This document shows, piece after piece, positions 44,128 through 54,999 of a stretch of 64,000 bases of DNA; the first letter of the stretch is position 1; each line of letters begins with the position of its first letter. The stretch comes from Agarophyton chilense (taxonomy: Eukaryota > Rhodophyta > Florideophyceae > Gracilariales > Gracilariaceae): assembly GCA_030374765.1 (NCBI GenBank), contig JARGXX010000073.1, forward strand, positions 248,001 to 312,000, read 5' to 3'. The position numbers were made by a program, and so were the translations under genes. The notes under the pieces are model-generated. The model saw nothing but the letters and a program-made list of their open reading frames with translations. It had not been told where the DNA came from and did not search any database.

Positions 44128-45942
44128 AATGCCAAGGAAACCGCCTAGCATGGAGCCTCCTGCAACACGCAGCCGTTCCCGCCAGAGCGGTGATGCCAGG
44201 GGCACTGATGTTCCACAGGCCTTGGCTCCAACACCCCATTCCCGGGAGATACCGGTCACCGGCACTGAAGACCAGCAGCCCGATTCCGGGTTAACGACCG
44301 TCGCAACGGTTGTTTCTCCGCCTCCGCGGTTGGTCGACCAAGCGCAGGTTGTACGCTTGGAAGAGCAGCTCCGCTCCCTGCGGGCTGCTCAAAATACCCT
44401 CTCGAGGGAATTCACCTCTTTACGAGGAAGCCTCGCTAACCCCCTATGAGTGAGTTAGCCGAGGATATCCGCGTATTGCGGTCGGACGTCAATACACTAC
44501 TCGAGTGTTCTGGCACTTCGTCTTCCTTCGCAGAAGGTATGGAGAATCGCTTCGAGCGTCTCCGAAGCCGACTTGAGTCGGTCGAGAGGACGTTAACCTC
44601 GCCCGCGAACGCGGCTAGACCGGTTGTCTCCCATCGAGAGACCCAGTCGCGGAACCGGAAGAGCCGGAAGAACCGGGATTCTAACCGTAAGCACGGAAAC
44701 CCGTCCGACTCATCATCTGAGTCGGACGGTAAACCAAGTGGCTCGGAGAGTTCCGATTCGTCGGTGAGCGATGACCCACAGGATCGTTATGGGCGCTCTT
44801 CCCGCTCAAAGCGGTCCTCTGCCACCTACGGGGCCATCCGGTCGCGCCCCAAGGGTCGGCGACATCCGGGCCTCAAACCCTTGAAGCCCACCAACCCTCT
44901 GTACAGGACACTCCTGTCCTACCGGTATTACCGGCTAGAAGATTCCTCTTTAGGTCGGACACCGCGTGACACGGGTAAAGTGAAAGACTGCATCAAGCGG
45001 ATGCAGCTTTCACTTCGGAACCAGTCGTTTACTGGGGATGATCCAATTCTGGTCTTGGATTTCCTACACCGCTTTGTAGCGGAAGCCGATATACTCGGAA
45101 TGAACGAAGGACAAGCCTACGTGGCGCTACCCTACTTTCTACGGGGTGTCGCTGAAGATCAGTTTTTGTCGGTTCGGGGCTCGTCGCGAGCCTCCGAAGG
45201 AGGTGTGACCTGCTGGCCCGAGGCCGTGCAGTACCTCCTGCGTTCCTACGCAACCAACTCCGCGATACAAGCGGCGATACCCGCTTTGCCAGACACTCGA
45301 CAACGCTCCGGCGAGCTCGAGACCGATTACTCGGTACGCCTGAATAAGGCTTTTTACCGTTGTGGTAATGTATACCCCGCTGGGGAACGCTGTACGATGT
45401 TCATTGATGGCTTGGATCCTGCCATCAAGACTCTTGTCGCCCGTTACAGGGAACAAGAGCCGAAGGTGACCTACCTTGAACTCGTACAGTTTGCCCGCGC
45501 AGAGGGAGATGCACTACGTGCACGCAATCCGGGAACCCGGTCGAAGGCCGCTAAAGCATTGCTGCTTGAGTCAGACTCTTCTTCACCGTCATTTGCGACG
45601 GATGGCATCCCCAAACAGGGTTATGACAATATGAATGTCATCCATCACGATGGTTTATCTATTCCGACAACGGAATTACCGTCTACGACGGATGGCTCGG
45701 TTGACTCAACCGCAAGGGACACGGAGAACGGGCAGGTCTTTTATCTTAATGACCGCCGCACTCCGGCCCCGTACTCAAACGGAGCTCCGATCCTTTTTAG
45801 GTCTGGTCAACGTCTATCGACGGTTTATACCGAGTTTCTCGGATATCGCCGCTCCGCTAAACGCGCTACTGCGGAAGGGCCAGCCACCGAAGCTTGCGCC
45901 ATTTACCACCGATCAGTCGGAATCTTTTCGCTCCTTAATTAA
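44128..45942 (+). pseudogene. gag region of element C
   Basis: Begins MPRKPPSMEPPATRSRSR; the main frame (44446-45942) opens MSELAEDIRVLRSDVNTLLE. A coiled coil (about 44330-44600) precedes a Ser/Arg-rich stretch (KNRDSNRKHGNPSDSSSES). The conserved gag core is about 44880-45520 (YYRLEDSSLG, GDDPILVLDFLHRFVAEADI, GERCTMFIDGLDPAIKTLVA). It overlaps the following pol-type frame. This is the structural shell protein of the retrotransposon particle. No zinc knuckle is recognised. Confidence 0.8.
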
Positions 45943-48900
45943 GGCAGTTACGACAGCTCCCATCCTATCCTTGCCCAAACCTGGGCTTCCCTACTCCATC
46001 GACACCGACGCCAGCGACCACCAGGTGGGCTGCGCACTGTTCCAAACCACCCCCGAGGGGGTACGCAAACCAATTGGCTATTGGTCCCGCACGCTGAACG
46101 TCCACGAGCGCAACTACTCGGTCTCCGAGAAGGAGTGCCTCGCAGTGGTCTGGGCGCTATCCACTCTGCGCCCATACCTCATGGGCGTTCATTTCACCGT
46201 ATACACGGACCATGCCTCGTTGAGGTGGCTGCTGAACATCGCAGATCCTTCTGGCCGCTTAATGCGGTGGCGCCTCCGCTTAGCGGAATTCGACTTCGAG
46301 GTCGTCTACAAGAAGGGTGTCCAGAACACCCAAGCAGACGCCCTCTCTCGATTACCTACGACAGGTGAAGCACTTGCCGACCCGGAGGTCGACGAGATCC
46401 CGTGCTTTACCTTGGAAGGGGGAACACCGACGGAGTCGGATTGGCCCGAAACCGGGGAAGACACCATGGAAATGGATGAGCTACTCGCAGCGCGCGAGAA
46501 TGAAACACCCGTACCCGGGACCTTTGTACCGATCTCCACCGAGGAGATGATCCGAGAACAGTTCGGCGACCCGTTCTGCACGCGCATACGGGCCCGCCTA
46601 AATGGTGGAGAGGACCTCCCGTTCGAGGTAAACGACATCGGTTACCTCGTCCGGACGGTGGACCACCGGTCCCAGATCGTGGTCCCCAACACCCTGCAAA
46701 CCAGGGTGCTCCACCTCTCACACTACCCGACCCTCGGGGGACACTCCGGTGGGAGAAAACTTTATTTAACCCTGCGAAGGGACTTTTATTGGCCCGCTAT
46801 GGCGGTTGATTGCTACGCTACGGTGCAGTTCTGCACCCAATGCGCAAAAAACCGGGTGAAACTCCGGAAGCACTCCAAACGGATGAAGCTTTTCCCCGCA
46901 AGGGCGCCCCTCGAGTTTGTCGCAATCGACATTCTCGGGCCTATAATCAAGACGCACAAGGGAAACAAGTTCCTCTTGGTTATCACTGACCGCTTTTCGA
47001 AGCTGGTGCGCACCGTACCTTTACGGAAGATCACCGCTTTCACGGTTGTGAACGCCTTCGTTACGCACTGGGCGTTCGTCTATGGCCCTCCGATAGAGGT
47101 TCTATCCGATAACGGTAAGCAGTTCGCCTCTAAGTTCTTTCAGGACGTCTGCCGCATTCTCGACGTCAAGAACCTGTTTACTACCACCTACCACCCGCAA
47201 ACAAACGGGCAGGTGGAACGCTTCAACCGCACCCTACTCGCGTCGCTACGCTCCTACGTATCCGATCACCCAATGACGTGGGACATTTATTCTGATGCTA
47301 TCACCTACGCCTACAACACGCAGGTTAACCGGACAACCGTTCTGACTCCCTTCGAGCTTGTGCTCTCCAGGACACCCCCGCCAGTGGCGGTCGAACACCA
47401 ACACAGGGTCAACTCTTTCCCATCCGTGGGTCAATACCGCCTCAAGTGGAAGAACTGGATTACCAAGCTCGTACCGGTCGCCCGGAAGTCCATGGAACGT
47501 GCCCAGGCCGCCTACAAGCGGGATTTTGATAACCGCTTACGCGGACCACTACCGGCACCGCCCAAGCCGGGAACCTACGTGTTCGTTCGCCGGGAGTACT
47601 ACAACCCCCGGACCGACAAGCGTCACAAGCTCTCGCCTGTCGCTGAAGGTCCGTTCCGGGTCTTGTCCTCCCTCCCCGGCACCGTTGTGGTGGACAAGAA
47701 TGGCGACCACGAACGTCTTTCACAAGACCGCATCGTAGCCGCCCCACCGCCGCAGGCGGAAAACGCATCAGCCCCCGTCGAAACAGCCTCGGATACCACG
47801 GGCACAACGGTGGCACCACGCCCCGCCGTGGTACCGCACCCCTCACGGGGTCTCTCCGATATACCGACTTTATCGGAACCACCGGCAATGCCGGAAACAC
47901 CTGGACCTCGCGGCCAGCTACCCTTACGGGCGCCGCGCAGCGGTATTTATACCCGCCATGCGGTTAGCCCACCATCACCCGTCGCTCCGTCTAAGGAGGG
48001 GGAGGGGACCCGCTCAATCGCGGAAGCATCGCCGTCGCAACGGAAGTTTAACCGGACACCCCGGGCAAGGCCCCCGAGCGGGCATCCGGCATCGTCGCCG
48101 GACGTTACTCCGCTCCCGCGGGACGCAGCGGTCAATCCGACCGCCACGCAACCCCGAAAGGGGAACCGAGGCGCTCGAAGACCCGAAGCCGGGAAGCGAG
48201 ACCCTACGGACGCTCCGCATCGCGTGGAAGCAACTAAGGGCTCCCCGCACATTCGCGGTCGCACACCGAGCGTTTCGGTCAATACCGGTACTCCGGCGGG
48301 CACTGCGCAAGCAGGTCTAGCGAGCCACTCCGTTGAGAACGTTACGAACCCCATGGGGGAAAAGGGGCGAAACGACAAGTCGAAAACCGCCTCCCTTGCC
48401 GAACAATCGGAGCCAACCGTCCGCGACGGCCCGACCACCCGTCCTCAAGGTCACGTGACCCGGGCGGGAGATCGGACCAATGGGCACCCGGCATCCCGGT
48501 CATTGGCTGACAGTCACCCCGCGGAGGCGGACCGCCGGGACGGTGAATCACTCACCGCCCGCGGCGCACTGCACGGCGGAAACTGCCCACCAATGGGAAC
48601 GCCGCATGCCGCAAATCAAGCGGAGGCCCCCGGCGAACCGTCACCAAGACGGAAGGACCCCCGCAAACTCGCGGTAAGAGCGGACTTCAGGGAAGCCCCT
48701 ACCGCCCAGCGGGAACACAACCCGGCCGCCCCGGCAACTTCCGCGAAGCGGTACGGCAGCCCCGGCAACCCGGCAACAACCGCAGAGCGGAATGACAAAC
48801 CGGGTGACCCGGAACAGGCGACGACGAGCCCAGAACCACGCGGCGCTGAGGCTCGGGTCACCACCACCCGGCAAGGCCGGCAAGTTTACGTGCAGGAGTA

Positions 48901-49096
48901 CGTCCTCGACCGAATCGTCGGACATAGCTACGATGGGCACGGGGTGCTCCAGTACCGGACCCGCTGGTACGGATACGGGCCGGAGTGGGACACCCCGGAG
49001 CCCATCGAGCACCTCCCGCGCTCTGCGGTAATGCGATACCACCGCCTTGCGGGGACCGCACTCCCGGCCACGCTGGTAAACGCCCAAGAGGGATAA
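45635..49096 (+). pseudogene. pol-type frame of element C: RNase H, integrase, chromodomain
   Basis: 1153 codons are open. RNase H (about 45750-46370) has SIDTDASDHQVGCALFQTTP, YTDHASLRWLLNIAD and NTQADALSRLP. The integrase zinc-binding region (about 46700-46860) has HYPTLGGHSGG and FCTQCAKN. The catalytic core carries IDILGP, LSDNGKQF and NGQVERFNRTL. The GPF module is near 47645. A Pro/Arg/Gly-rich linker of about 370 residues (about 47750-48870) precedes a C-terminal chromodomain (about 48880-49050: YVLDRIVGHSYDGHGVLQYR, RWYGYGPEWDTPEP). The chromodomain classes it with chromoviruses. I see no catalytic RT motif in this frame. Confidence 0.9.
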
Positions 49097-49363
49097 ACCG
49101 TGAATACGGAATGGAATGGCTGATGGCGCCACGCGCCATCTCCGTCCATGCCCCAACGCGGGGAAGGAAGCAACCGCTCACGCTATCCCAACCTCGTTGG
49201 TGGTCGTGCCAGTTACCTGGTCCGCGCGCGAAGCGCCCACCGTTAAACACGGGACTCCCAGCTAGGCTGGTTCCCTGGAACGCCGGAACCCCGGTTGAAG
49301 GCCGGTACCCCGGAAAGAAAGAAGTGGACTTGGGAAAGGGCGTCGGAAAGGCGACCCTCTTTT

Positions 49364-49369
49364 TTTATT
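49364..49369 (-). terminator. Minus-strand AATAAA downstream of antisense frame
   Basis: AATAAA read on the minus strand, about 100 nt beyond the stop of the antisense frame at 49470. It would serve as its polyadenylation signal and lies in the spacer between the convergent pol and antisense frames. Confidence 0.45.
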
Positions 49370-49469
49370 TCTCACTACTGGCAAGGGCGCCCTAGGGGCG
49401 CCGCCCTACATTCTACCGGAAGCTCCGGTCATTCCTCCGCACGAGGTGGACCCCCGCCCAGGCGGTTGG

Positions 49470-51203
49470 CTAAGGCATCCCGCATGGCGGCCACATCACC
49501 CGAGATCTCGGAAGGGCGAAGCCCCACCTCCCGAAGGAAGCGCGCGATGACCTCGCCCCGCTCCGCGCCAGCGACGGTTGCGGGCGGGCCCGCCACCGAT
49601 GGAGTCGGATAGAATCCGTTCGCACGGCATCAGCAGCCCCGGGTGGAGCCGCACCATCGTATTCAACGGACTCCTCACCGGCCTCGCCGGACCCGTCATC
49701 CTCTATCGGAGTGTAACCCGGATCCTCCGGTTCGTTGTCGACCATCGGGTCACCATCCGCATAGTCGCCGTAATAGTCGCTCGAGTCGACATACCCTCGC
49801 GGGTGGTCGGCCGGGACTTCACCCTGCGCATGCCGGTTGGCTTCCGCTTCCTCGCGGCTGATCTCGTGGTACTCCCAGGGGTCGAAGTAGACGAAATCCC
49901 CCGCTAGCGCGGTATTCCTCCCGAGTCCGGGGCCAGACCCGCGACGCGGTTGAATGCGTTGGGAGTTCTCCAGCGGGACCTCATCCCACTGGACCCCCTC
50001 CACAAAGTCGAGGAGGCCCAGCATCTCTTCTTCGTTCGCCTCGCCCCCGAGGGGGATGCGCATGTCCAAACGACGGATCGCAGCCCGCACACGCGGTGGC
50101 ACGTACCACAATCGGTATTGGTCGTACGCCTCAGCGAGGATAAAAGCAGCAGTGCGGACGGCCCATTCGCTTACCACGACGGACCACCACCCCGACTGGG
50201 GATCGTTCAAGAACGACGACCCTACATAGGTGAATACTGGGGGCAGCTCAACGAAGCAACCCCAGCACGCCTCCAAGGAGGACCACCAGTCTGGGAGACT
50301 GACGTACCGACCACGTCGGTGAGCAGGCGCGATGCGCTCAATCTCCGTGTTCTGGTACGGTACGAAATACCCGGTCCGGGCCCGCCAACGCCGCTCATCG
50401 CGGATGAAGTTCTGAAGGAAGTTCGAGCGCGACTGCCGCGGTTGGTAGTGGTACTCCGCCCGAAGAATCGGTCGTGCCCAGCAAAGGGCTTCTTGCCGAG
50501 CGATCGGTGTGCCCCTCCAAGCGAGGGTTTCCAATCCGTTAAGACGGTCACAGTACGACATTTCCCCGCGAGTGCGGTAAAGGTGGACGTCGAATTCGAC
50601 CTCAGGCGGTATCGGGAACTCGAAAGGCGCCCGATGGTGCCTGAGATAAGCGATCCGCACAAGCGCGGCTTGAGCCTCCGCAGAGGATTCACCGCGTCGG
50701 CGGAGTATGTGGTGTACCGGGATGGCGATACGATTACGCCAATCCCAGGACAGGGTCACCACGCCGGGCAGGTCGCCCGGGAGCATCTCCGAATTATCGG
50801 TGTAGGATTGGATCAAATCCTCGTCGCGGACAGCCAGTGGGTGAAACCAAGGCGCATACCGCAACCTCGCGGAGCCATGCCGAGTTCTCGGATTTGCACC
50901 CACAAGGGCGTCGTAGGTCGGCCACTGCGGTGGGTCCGCCTGTCCGCGAATGCGGGCGCCAATACGGCGGTCTTCGTACGCGAGGTTGGTAATATCCCCA
51001 GGGTGGGGCGCGGACCGGAAGCCGGTGGAACTGCCAAGGGCGGGAGTCGCAGATGCGTTATGACGTTCGGGGTTGGACATGGTGCGTGTTAGTGTGCTGT
51101 GGTTGGAATCGGATGCGGAGAGCGTGCGTGGGACCCTTGGTGAAGGTGTGTTGGTTTCCGGAGACCCGGTGTCGGACGCACTCTTATCATGACGAGCTGC
51201 CAT
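49470..51203 (-). CDS. Antisense accessory protein of element C, unknown function
   Basis: An open minus-strand frame between pol and the 3' LTR. The open frame extends up to 51422 inside the LTR, but the first 73 codons would be antisense LTR and polypurine tract, so I take ATG at 51203 (MAARHDKSASD) as start: 577 residues. A Ser/Thr/Pro-rich N-terminus is followed by a globular aromatic- and Arg-rich middle: PWFHPLAVRDEDLIQSY, WDWRNRIAIPVHHILRR, APFEFPIPPEVEFDVH, PDWW (50294-50283), a PPV block, and SEWAVRTAAFILAEAY. An acidic Asp/Tyr-rich stretch (SSDYYGDYADGDPMVDNEPE) and a basic end follow. Motifs recur in the antisense frame of fossil B. No known domain. Antisense extra genes are known from some plant LTR elements such as Grande and RIRE2; homology to those is not claimed. 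Confidence 0.75.
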   Translation of the reverse strand: MAARHDKSASDTGSPETNTPSPRVPRTLSASDSNHSTLTRTMSNPERHNASATPALGSSTGFRSAPHPGDITNLAYEDRRIGARIRGQADPPQWPTYDALVGANPRTRHGSARLRYAPWFHPLAVRDEDLIQSYTDNSEMLPGDLPGVVTLSWDWRNRIAIPVHHILRRRGESSAEAQAALVRIAYLRHHRAPFEFPIPPEVEFDVHLYRTRGEMSYCDRLNGLETLAWRGTPIARQEALCWARPILRAEYHYQPRQSRSNFLQNFIRDERRWRARTGYFVPYQNTEIERIAPAHRRGRYVSLPDWWSSLEACWGCFVELPPVFTYVGSSFLNDPQSGWWSVVVSEWAVRTAAFILAEAYDQYRLWYVPPRVRAAIRRLDMRIPLGGEANEEEMLGLLDFVEGVQWDEVPLENSQRIQPRRGSGPGLGRNTALAGDFVYFDPWEYHEISREEAEANRHAQGEVPADHPRGYVDSSDYYGDYADGDPMVDNEPEDPGYTPIEDDGSGEAGEESVEYDGAAPPGAADAVRTDSIRLHRWRARPQPSLARSGARSSRASFGRWGFALPRSRVMWPPCGMP

Positions 51204-51249
51204 GCCGACTTCCTCTTCGAGGTGTTCGCCCTTTCTTAAGGGGGGGATA

Positions 51250-52113
51250 TGAAGAGCAACAACCTCCAGGGAGGTTTTTGGGGACTTATGTCTTTTCCGG
51301 AGCCTCCGGCGTGCAACCTCGTTATGAGTAGGAGTACTCCGTTTCACGGCGATGGCCGGAACGCCGGTGATGCACCGGCGGGACCGGGTGCCATACACGT
51401 GGCCGCAGCGCCCGCGCGACACGTGGCCGCCAGATCGGCCCCTTTTATTAGACGGACATTTAGCTATTTAGGATAGACTTTATTTATTCTATTCTACGGT
51501 GACTACAGTACTTAGGCCGCCGGCCTCGCGGCCGCCGGTCCAGTAAAGTCTCCCCAACAAGGGTGATCTTGGTCTTCCAGATCTTGGCTCTGTGTCGAAC
51601 CGCCTGCGCGGATATACAACTCCTTACGGAGGGATTTCCCGTGGTGCACGGCTTCCCAACCCCCTTGGACGTTCAAGCAGCCTTCGTGTGTTGGGTATCT
51701 ATTACCACTTTCGTGGTTCCGCCCGTGTATACGGTTTGCTACACCCGGCAGTGCCGGCTATTCCCGAGTCCCCTGTTGCGACTCGTGGTCAACCTCGCCC
51801 TCTTGCCTCCGTTCCCATTTTCCTTCCCTTTTCCTCCCCTTCATTGGGCAATTCCCGCTCTTGCGGCTCGCACTGACACCTGTCGTGCTCGCCACTCTCG
51901 TGGGTTTTGCCTCCTCAGAGGATACGCAAGCACCGCTTCGGCGGATATTCTCGGCTTCTTTCAGCCTCCCTGCGCCCGTCGCGACGGTTCGGCTCCGGCT
52001 TACATCCGGCTTTGCGCGCCGATCCCTGGGAGGGCTCTACCGAGCCGGTTACCTCGTGAGAGGAAGATCCGGACGTCTTCGTAGGTTTTCCCCCTTGGGG
52101 GCATTGTCCTACA
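51250..52113 (+). repeat. 3' LTR of element C
   Basis: 864 bp, same length as the 5' LTR, begins TGAAGAGCAACAACC after the purine tract and ends CCTACA before the ATGAA duplication. CACGTG boxes at 51396-51401 and 51420-51425 lie about 195-220 bp upstream of the antisense frame's ATG, so an antisense promoter within this LTR is possible. Confidence 0.95.
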
Positions 52114-52181
52114 ATGAAGATGCTTCAAATGGTTTGGCGTACTACTGGCACGATGTGAGGCAGTACCAGAGAGACTTAAGA

Positions 52182-52260
52182 AAATCGATGGTCGTCACAG
52201 AGGCTGCGACGGCCGTCCTGTGACTCTTTATTGGGCTTGCTACGTGTTTAAGGCATGCGT
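52182..52260 (+). repeat. 79-bp direct repeat, copy 1
   Basis: AAATCGATGGTCGTCACAGA through GCATGCGT; copy 2 is at 53464-53542, with about 7 differences by eye. The two flank a 1.2-kb stretch that contains LTR-like repeat copy 2, all inside the split Tc1 element. Confidence 0.8.
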
Positions 52261-52467
52261 AATATTGGCGTGATATTCTGTACGCTTCGTTGTGTAATGC
52301 ATTTGCGAGGGTGCATGATTTGACACCCCCCGACGATCACAGGTCATTGCGGTGGTTTTGGTTCGTCTTACGGTTCGTGTACGTGGAGCTAATTGACATT
52401 GCGCGGGAGGTCCTGGGGTTTAAATTGTTTTATTATGATGTCTGCGCGTTGTTCTTGTGTTGTAACG

Positions 52468-53100
52468 TGTCGTATAGTGCCGGAAGGTCTGACCTTTGAG
52501 GTTGTCAATATACTACACTGACCTTGTAGGTGATGGATGCGAGGGATCATTGGCCATGCAGCTCCGGCCGAGCTACCATCTAGGTGTTGTCAGCCACGTG
52601 TAGTGTTGACATGTACCTTCTGGTTGAGTAATTGTTGTACTTGTAATTGTAGTTATATTTATTTTAGTACAGTAGTGGCGTGGCCACCTGGCACTGTAGC
52701 CAGTGCTGGCCAGGTCTCTGACACTAGGTCAGAGACCGTGCCTTGCTGCCACCTCCCGGGTGATCTGGAGAGTGCAGTCCACTGCATATAGGGAACTGCA
52801 CCTCCCCGATCCTAATCTGATAAAGACAGGCACCACTTGGGTCACGACGATACCTTTTGGTTCATCGTTTCTCAACTACCACACAGGCTTTCCCGCGCGT
52901 CGACGCCTACCATCGTTCACCTACACGGCATAGGCTAGTTGCCCCGCCGTTTGCCGCTGCGGGTTTTCACGGTGCCCTGTTACCATCGAGGTTTATTACG
53001 TCTACCTTCTAAGGTTGAGCGTCACCACGCTCCCTACGGTTGAGCGCCACCAAGTTCCCGATATAAGACAGTAGCATATCCTAGAGGTGATTGTACGACA
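52468..53100 (+). repeat. Solo LTR-like repeat, copy 2 (633 bp)
   Basis: Inverted relative to copy 1 at 36090-36721. Ends TGTCGTA and TACGACA. Flanks TAACG and GAACG look like a 4-5-bp target duplication with one mismatch. CACGTG at 52595-52600; two hairpin units GGTTGAGCG near 53013-53060. By eye roughly 85-90% identical to copy 1. Confidence 0.8.
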
Positions 53101-53463
53101 GAACGTGTGTTACCTTGATATTGGTGTTGGCTAGGTTGTGCCAAAGGTAATGGTGAAGCAAATTAATACACTTGCGTGGCTTGGTTGCCCCTTGTCCAAG
53201 TGCGACATCAATCGCCGCTGGATTTTCGATATGCCTGACTGACTGTCCAAAAAACTTGAGTCCAAAAAAACTAGTATCCTACAAAACAATATGTTGTCAC
53301 AAGTTGCAGCTGTTTTGGCAATATACTCCGTTTCACTAGTTAAGAGCGCCAGCGTTTGCTGTTTTTGCGAGGCATGAAAGCAACGCTCGAATCGCGGATC
53401 GATGTTCGTTTTGTTGTTCGTTTGCGCTTGGCCGCAATGGTGCCCATAACTTGAGACAAATGT

Positions 53464-53542
53464 AAATCGATGGTCGTCACAAAGGCTGCGACATCCATCG
53501 TGTGACTCTTTATTGGGCTTGCTACGTGTTCATTGCATGCGT
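53464..53542 (+). repeat. 79-bp direct repeat, copy 2
   Basis: Partner of 52182-52260 in the same orientation. The Tc1 C-terminal coding pieces follow it. Confidence 0.8.
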
Positions 53543-54108
53543 TATATCACCCAACATCGCTTTTCAACACGTCAAAATGGTTGAGATTTGGTCCTGGTTT
53601 GGGGAGCTTTATCATTTTATGTAGTATCTTAGCTTTTGCTAACGAATGGTAACCAGAATTCCGAGAATTATTTCCACACTTTGCAGCACGGCTTGCTACT
53701 TTTTGTTGCTGAAGTATCTGGAGAATCATCAACGTAATTTGCTAGAGAAACGCAATTTTTGGACGCTGCCCTGGCCAGCAAAGTTCCCAGATCTGAATGT
53801 AACTGAGAACGATTAGGGAGAGATGACTAGGAAAGTGTATTCCGGTTATAAGAAGTTCGGAATTGTTGAAGAATTGAAGAAGACAATTTAGAAGGTGTGT
53901 TTAGACGAAGTCCTTTAGATTTTCTGGTGCGGTTCGGAATCTGTTAGTGGGTGTTTCTCGTTCTCCGCCTCAACCCCTTGTAGGCTGACCTGTTGTGGTC
54001 GGTCTGCAGGCTTGAATTATCCGGGACTGCTTCGCGAACTTCCGGCGAGCTGGGTCTACCTCCGTCGTTTCGGCTCTATCGATCTTTGAAGTTTTATTAC
54101 CGTGCGAT

Positions 54109-54710
54109 ATGCAGTATACGAAGGCACTGAACCAACTTCGTCAGTTCTGGAATCCATTCCAGTTGGTTATATACAAATTGGCCTGTCGTCAGGTTGCGAA
54201 CCTGGCGAGCGTTTCTGTGGCTGCGTCTTCTCATGCCCTCATGGTTTCCGTTCTAGGTGCTAATTTGAATAATACTGTTCTACAAATACCTCCGGCGGGT
54301 TCTCTCTTTCAATCTATGACGTTTTCTGCTTCTCTTCTTCGTTCTGAGGGTAGTGCTCTTTCGATTCTTTCTATGGCTCGGCTGTTTAGCGTTCCTGTCA
54401 ATTTCTCCCCGTGGATAGTCAAAGACGCTGTTAGTTTGGATTCCCAAGCTTTTCACCCTTTAATTTCTCTCACTTAGCGTGTTAGGTGCTACACGTTCTA
54501 TCGCTTAACCTCTATGGTTTTTGCTGCGGTTCTTCGCCACTGGACATAGTCAGTGCTTCATTCGTGAAGCAATTGATGCCTCTTTTTGTTACTAATGGTT
54601 CCTCTATCGCGTCTCTACAAGAATGTAATTCTGTACGCTTTTGCGTTAAGCCTCTCGAAAAGGAAGCTTTCTCTCTCCCTTTCCTAGGCCTGTGTACCAC
54701 GATGATATGA
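54109..54710 (+). pseudogene. Plus-strand frame antisense to fossil E pol, unrecognised
   Basis: An open frame 54109-54477 (122 codons, with VNFSPWIVKDAVSLDSQAFH), then another 54486-54710. T-ending codons dominate. It sits at the same relative place as the antisense accessory frames of elements A, B and C, but I cannot align it convincingly with them. Confidence 0.35.
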
Positions 54711-54999
54711 AGCTAACCGTGCGGAAACATGAGCTTCTTGCGGCAACACCAATACCAGATACGGAATTGTGGCGTTAATCCGAAAGAGTTCAAGAGAATC
54801 CCATTCAGACCTCTAGCGATACGAGCGAAGGGTGTACTTCTGACCATTGTAGTTTCCCGAGTTGCCGCCCAATCGGTTAACGATAAAAAAATTTCTGAGG
54901 TCTGGTTTTATCGAAATGATGGAACGTTACCTCGAGGGTTTAATCGATTAAGGAGCTTTGTCGATGGAGTTCGGGGAACCAAATACTTAATCCACGTGT

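Larger units (their letters stand above)
43142..52113 (+). mobile_element. Ty3/gypsy element C (chromodomain type), young
   Basis: Two 864-bp LTRs (43142-44005 and 51250-52113) differ at about 14 positions by eye (1.6%), so the insertion is recent. Flanking 5-bp target duplication ATGAA at 43137-43141 and 52114-52118. A candidate primer site starts AATTGGTCTCCCGAC at 44006, and the polypurine tract CTTAAGGGGGGGATA precedes the 3' LTR. Parts: gag (about 44128-45600), an RNase H, integrase and chromodomain frame (45635-49096), and a long antisense frame (51203-49470). LTRs and ends look whole; the coding part looks broken, about one or two breaks. Confidence 0.93.
42355..53935 (+). mobile_element. 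Tc1/mariner element split by younger insertions
   Basis: The left end CAGTCCCCGAAAATTGAAAC at 42355 is preceded by TA (42353-42354), and the transposase start is at 42688. The element is interrupted at 43142 by Ty3/gypsy element C and resumes at 52114/52119. It is interrupted again by LTR-like repeat copy 2 (52468-53100) and continues to the transposase C-terminus at about 53930. The right inverted end is not found; fossil E begins there. Same family as the 32464-34046 copy. Confidence 0.8.
52119..53935 (+). pseudogene. Tc1 transposase, C-terminal parts
   Basis: Right after the Ty3 target duplication the frame resumes as DASNGLAYYWHDVRQYQRDL (52119 on), the block that follows DEKKFN in this family. 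The C-terminal region is at about 53640-53930, with NYFHTLQHGLLLFVAEVSGE and LPWPAKFPDLNVTEND, then GEMTRKVYSGYKKFG. In-frame stops and a lost segment around the second catalytic Asp show decay. In between lie the LTR-like repeat and an about 79-bp direct duplication. Confidence 0.8.

Noticed and set aside
47947-49250. Several minus-strand frames over the integrase-chromodomain linker
   Set aside because: GC-rich, low-complexity DNA gives long open frames on both strands; the plus frame carries the domains.
49950-51092. 380-codon plus-strand frame over the antisense accessory gene
   Set aside because: The minus frame is longer, has motifs shared with fossil B, and has its own AATAAA; the plus frame starts and stops without context.
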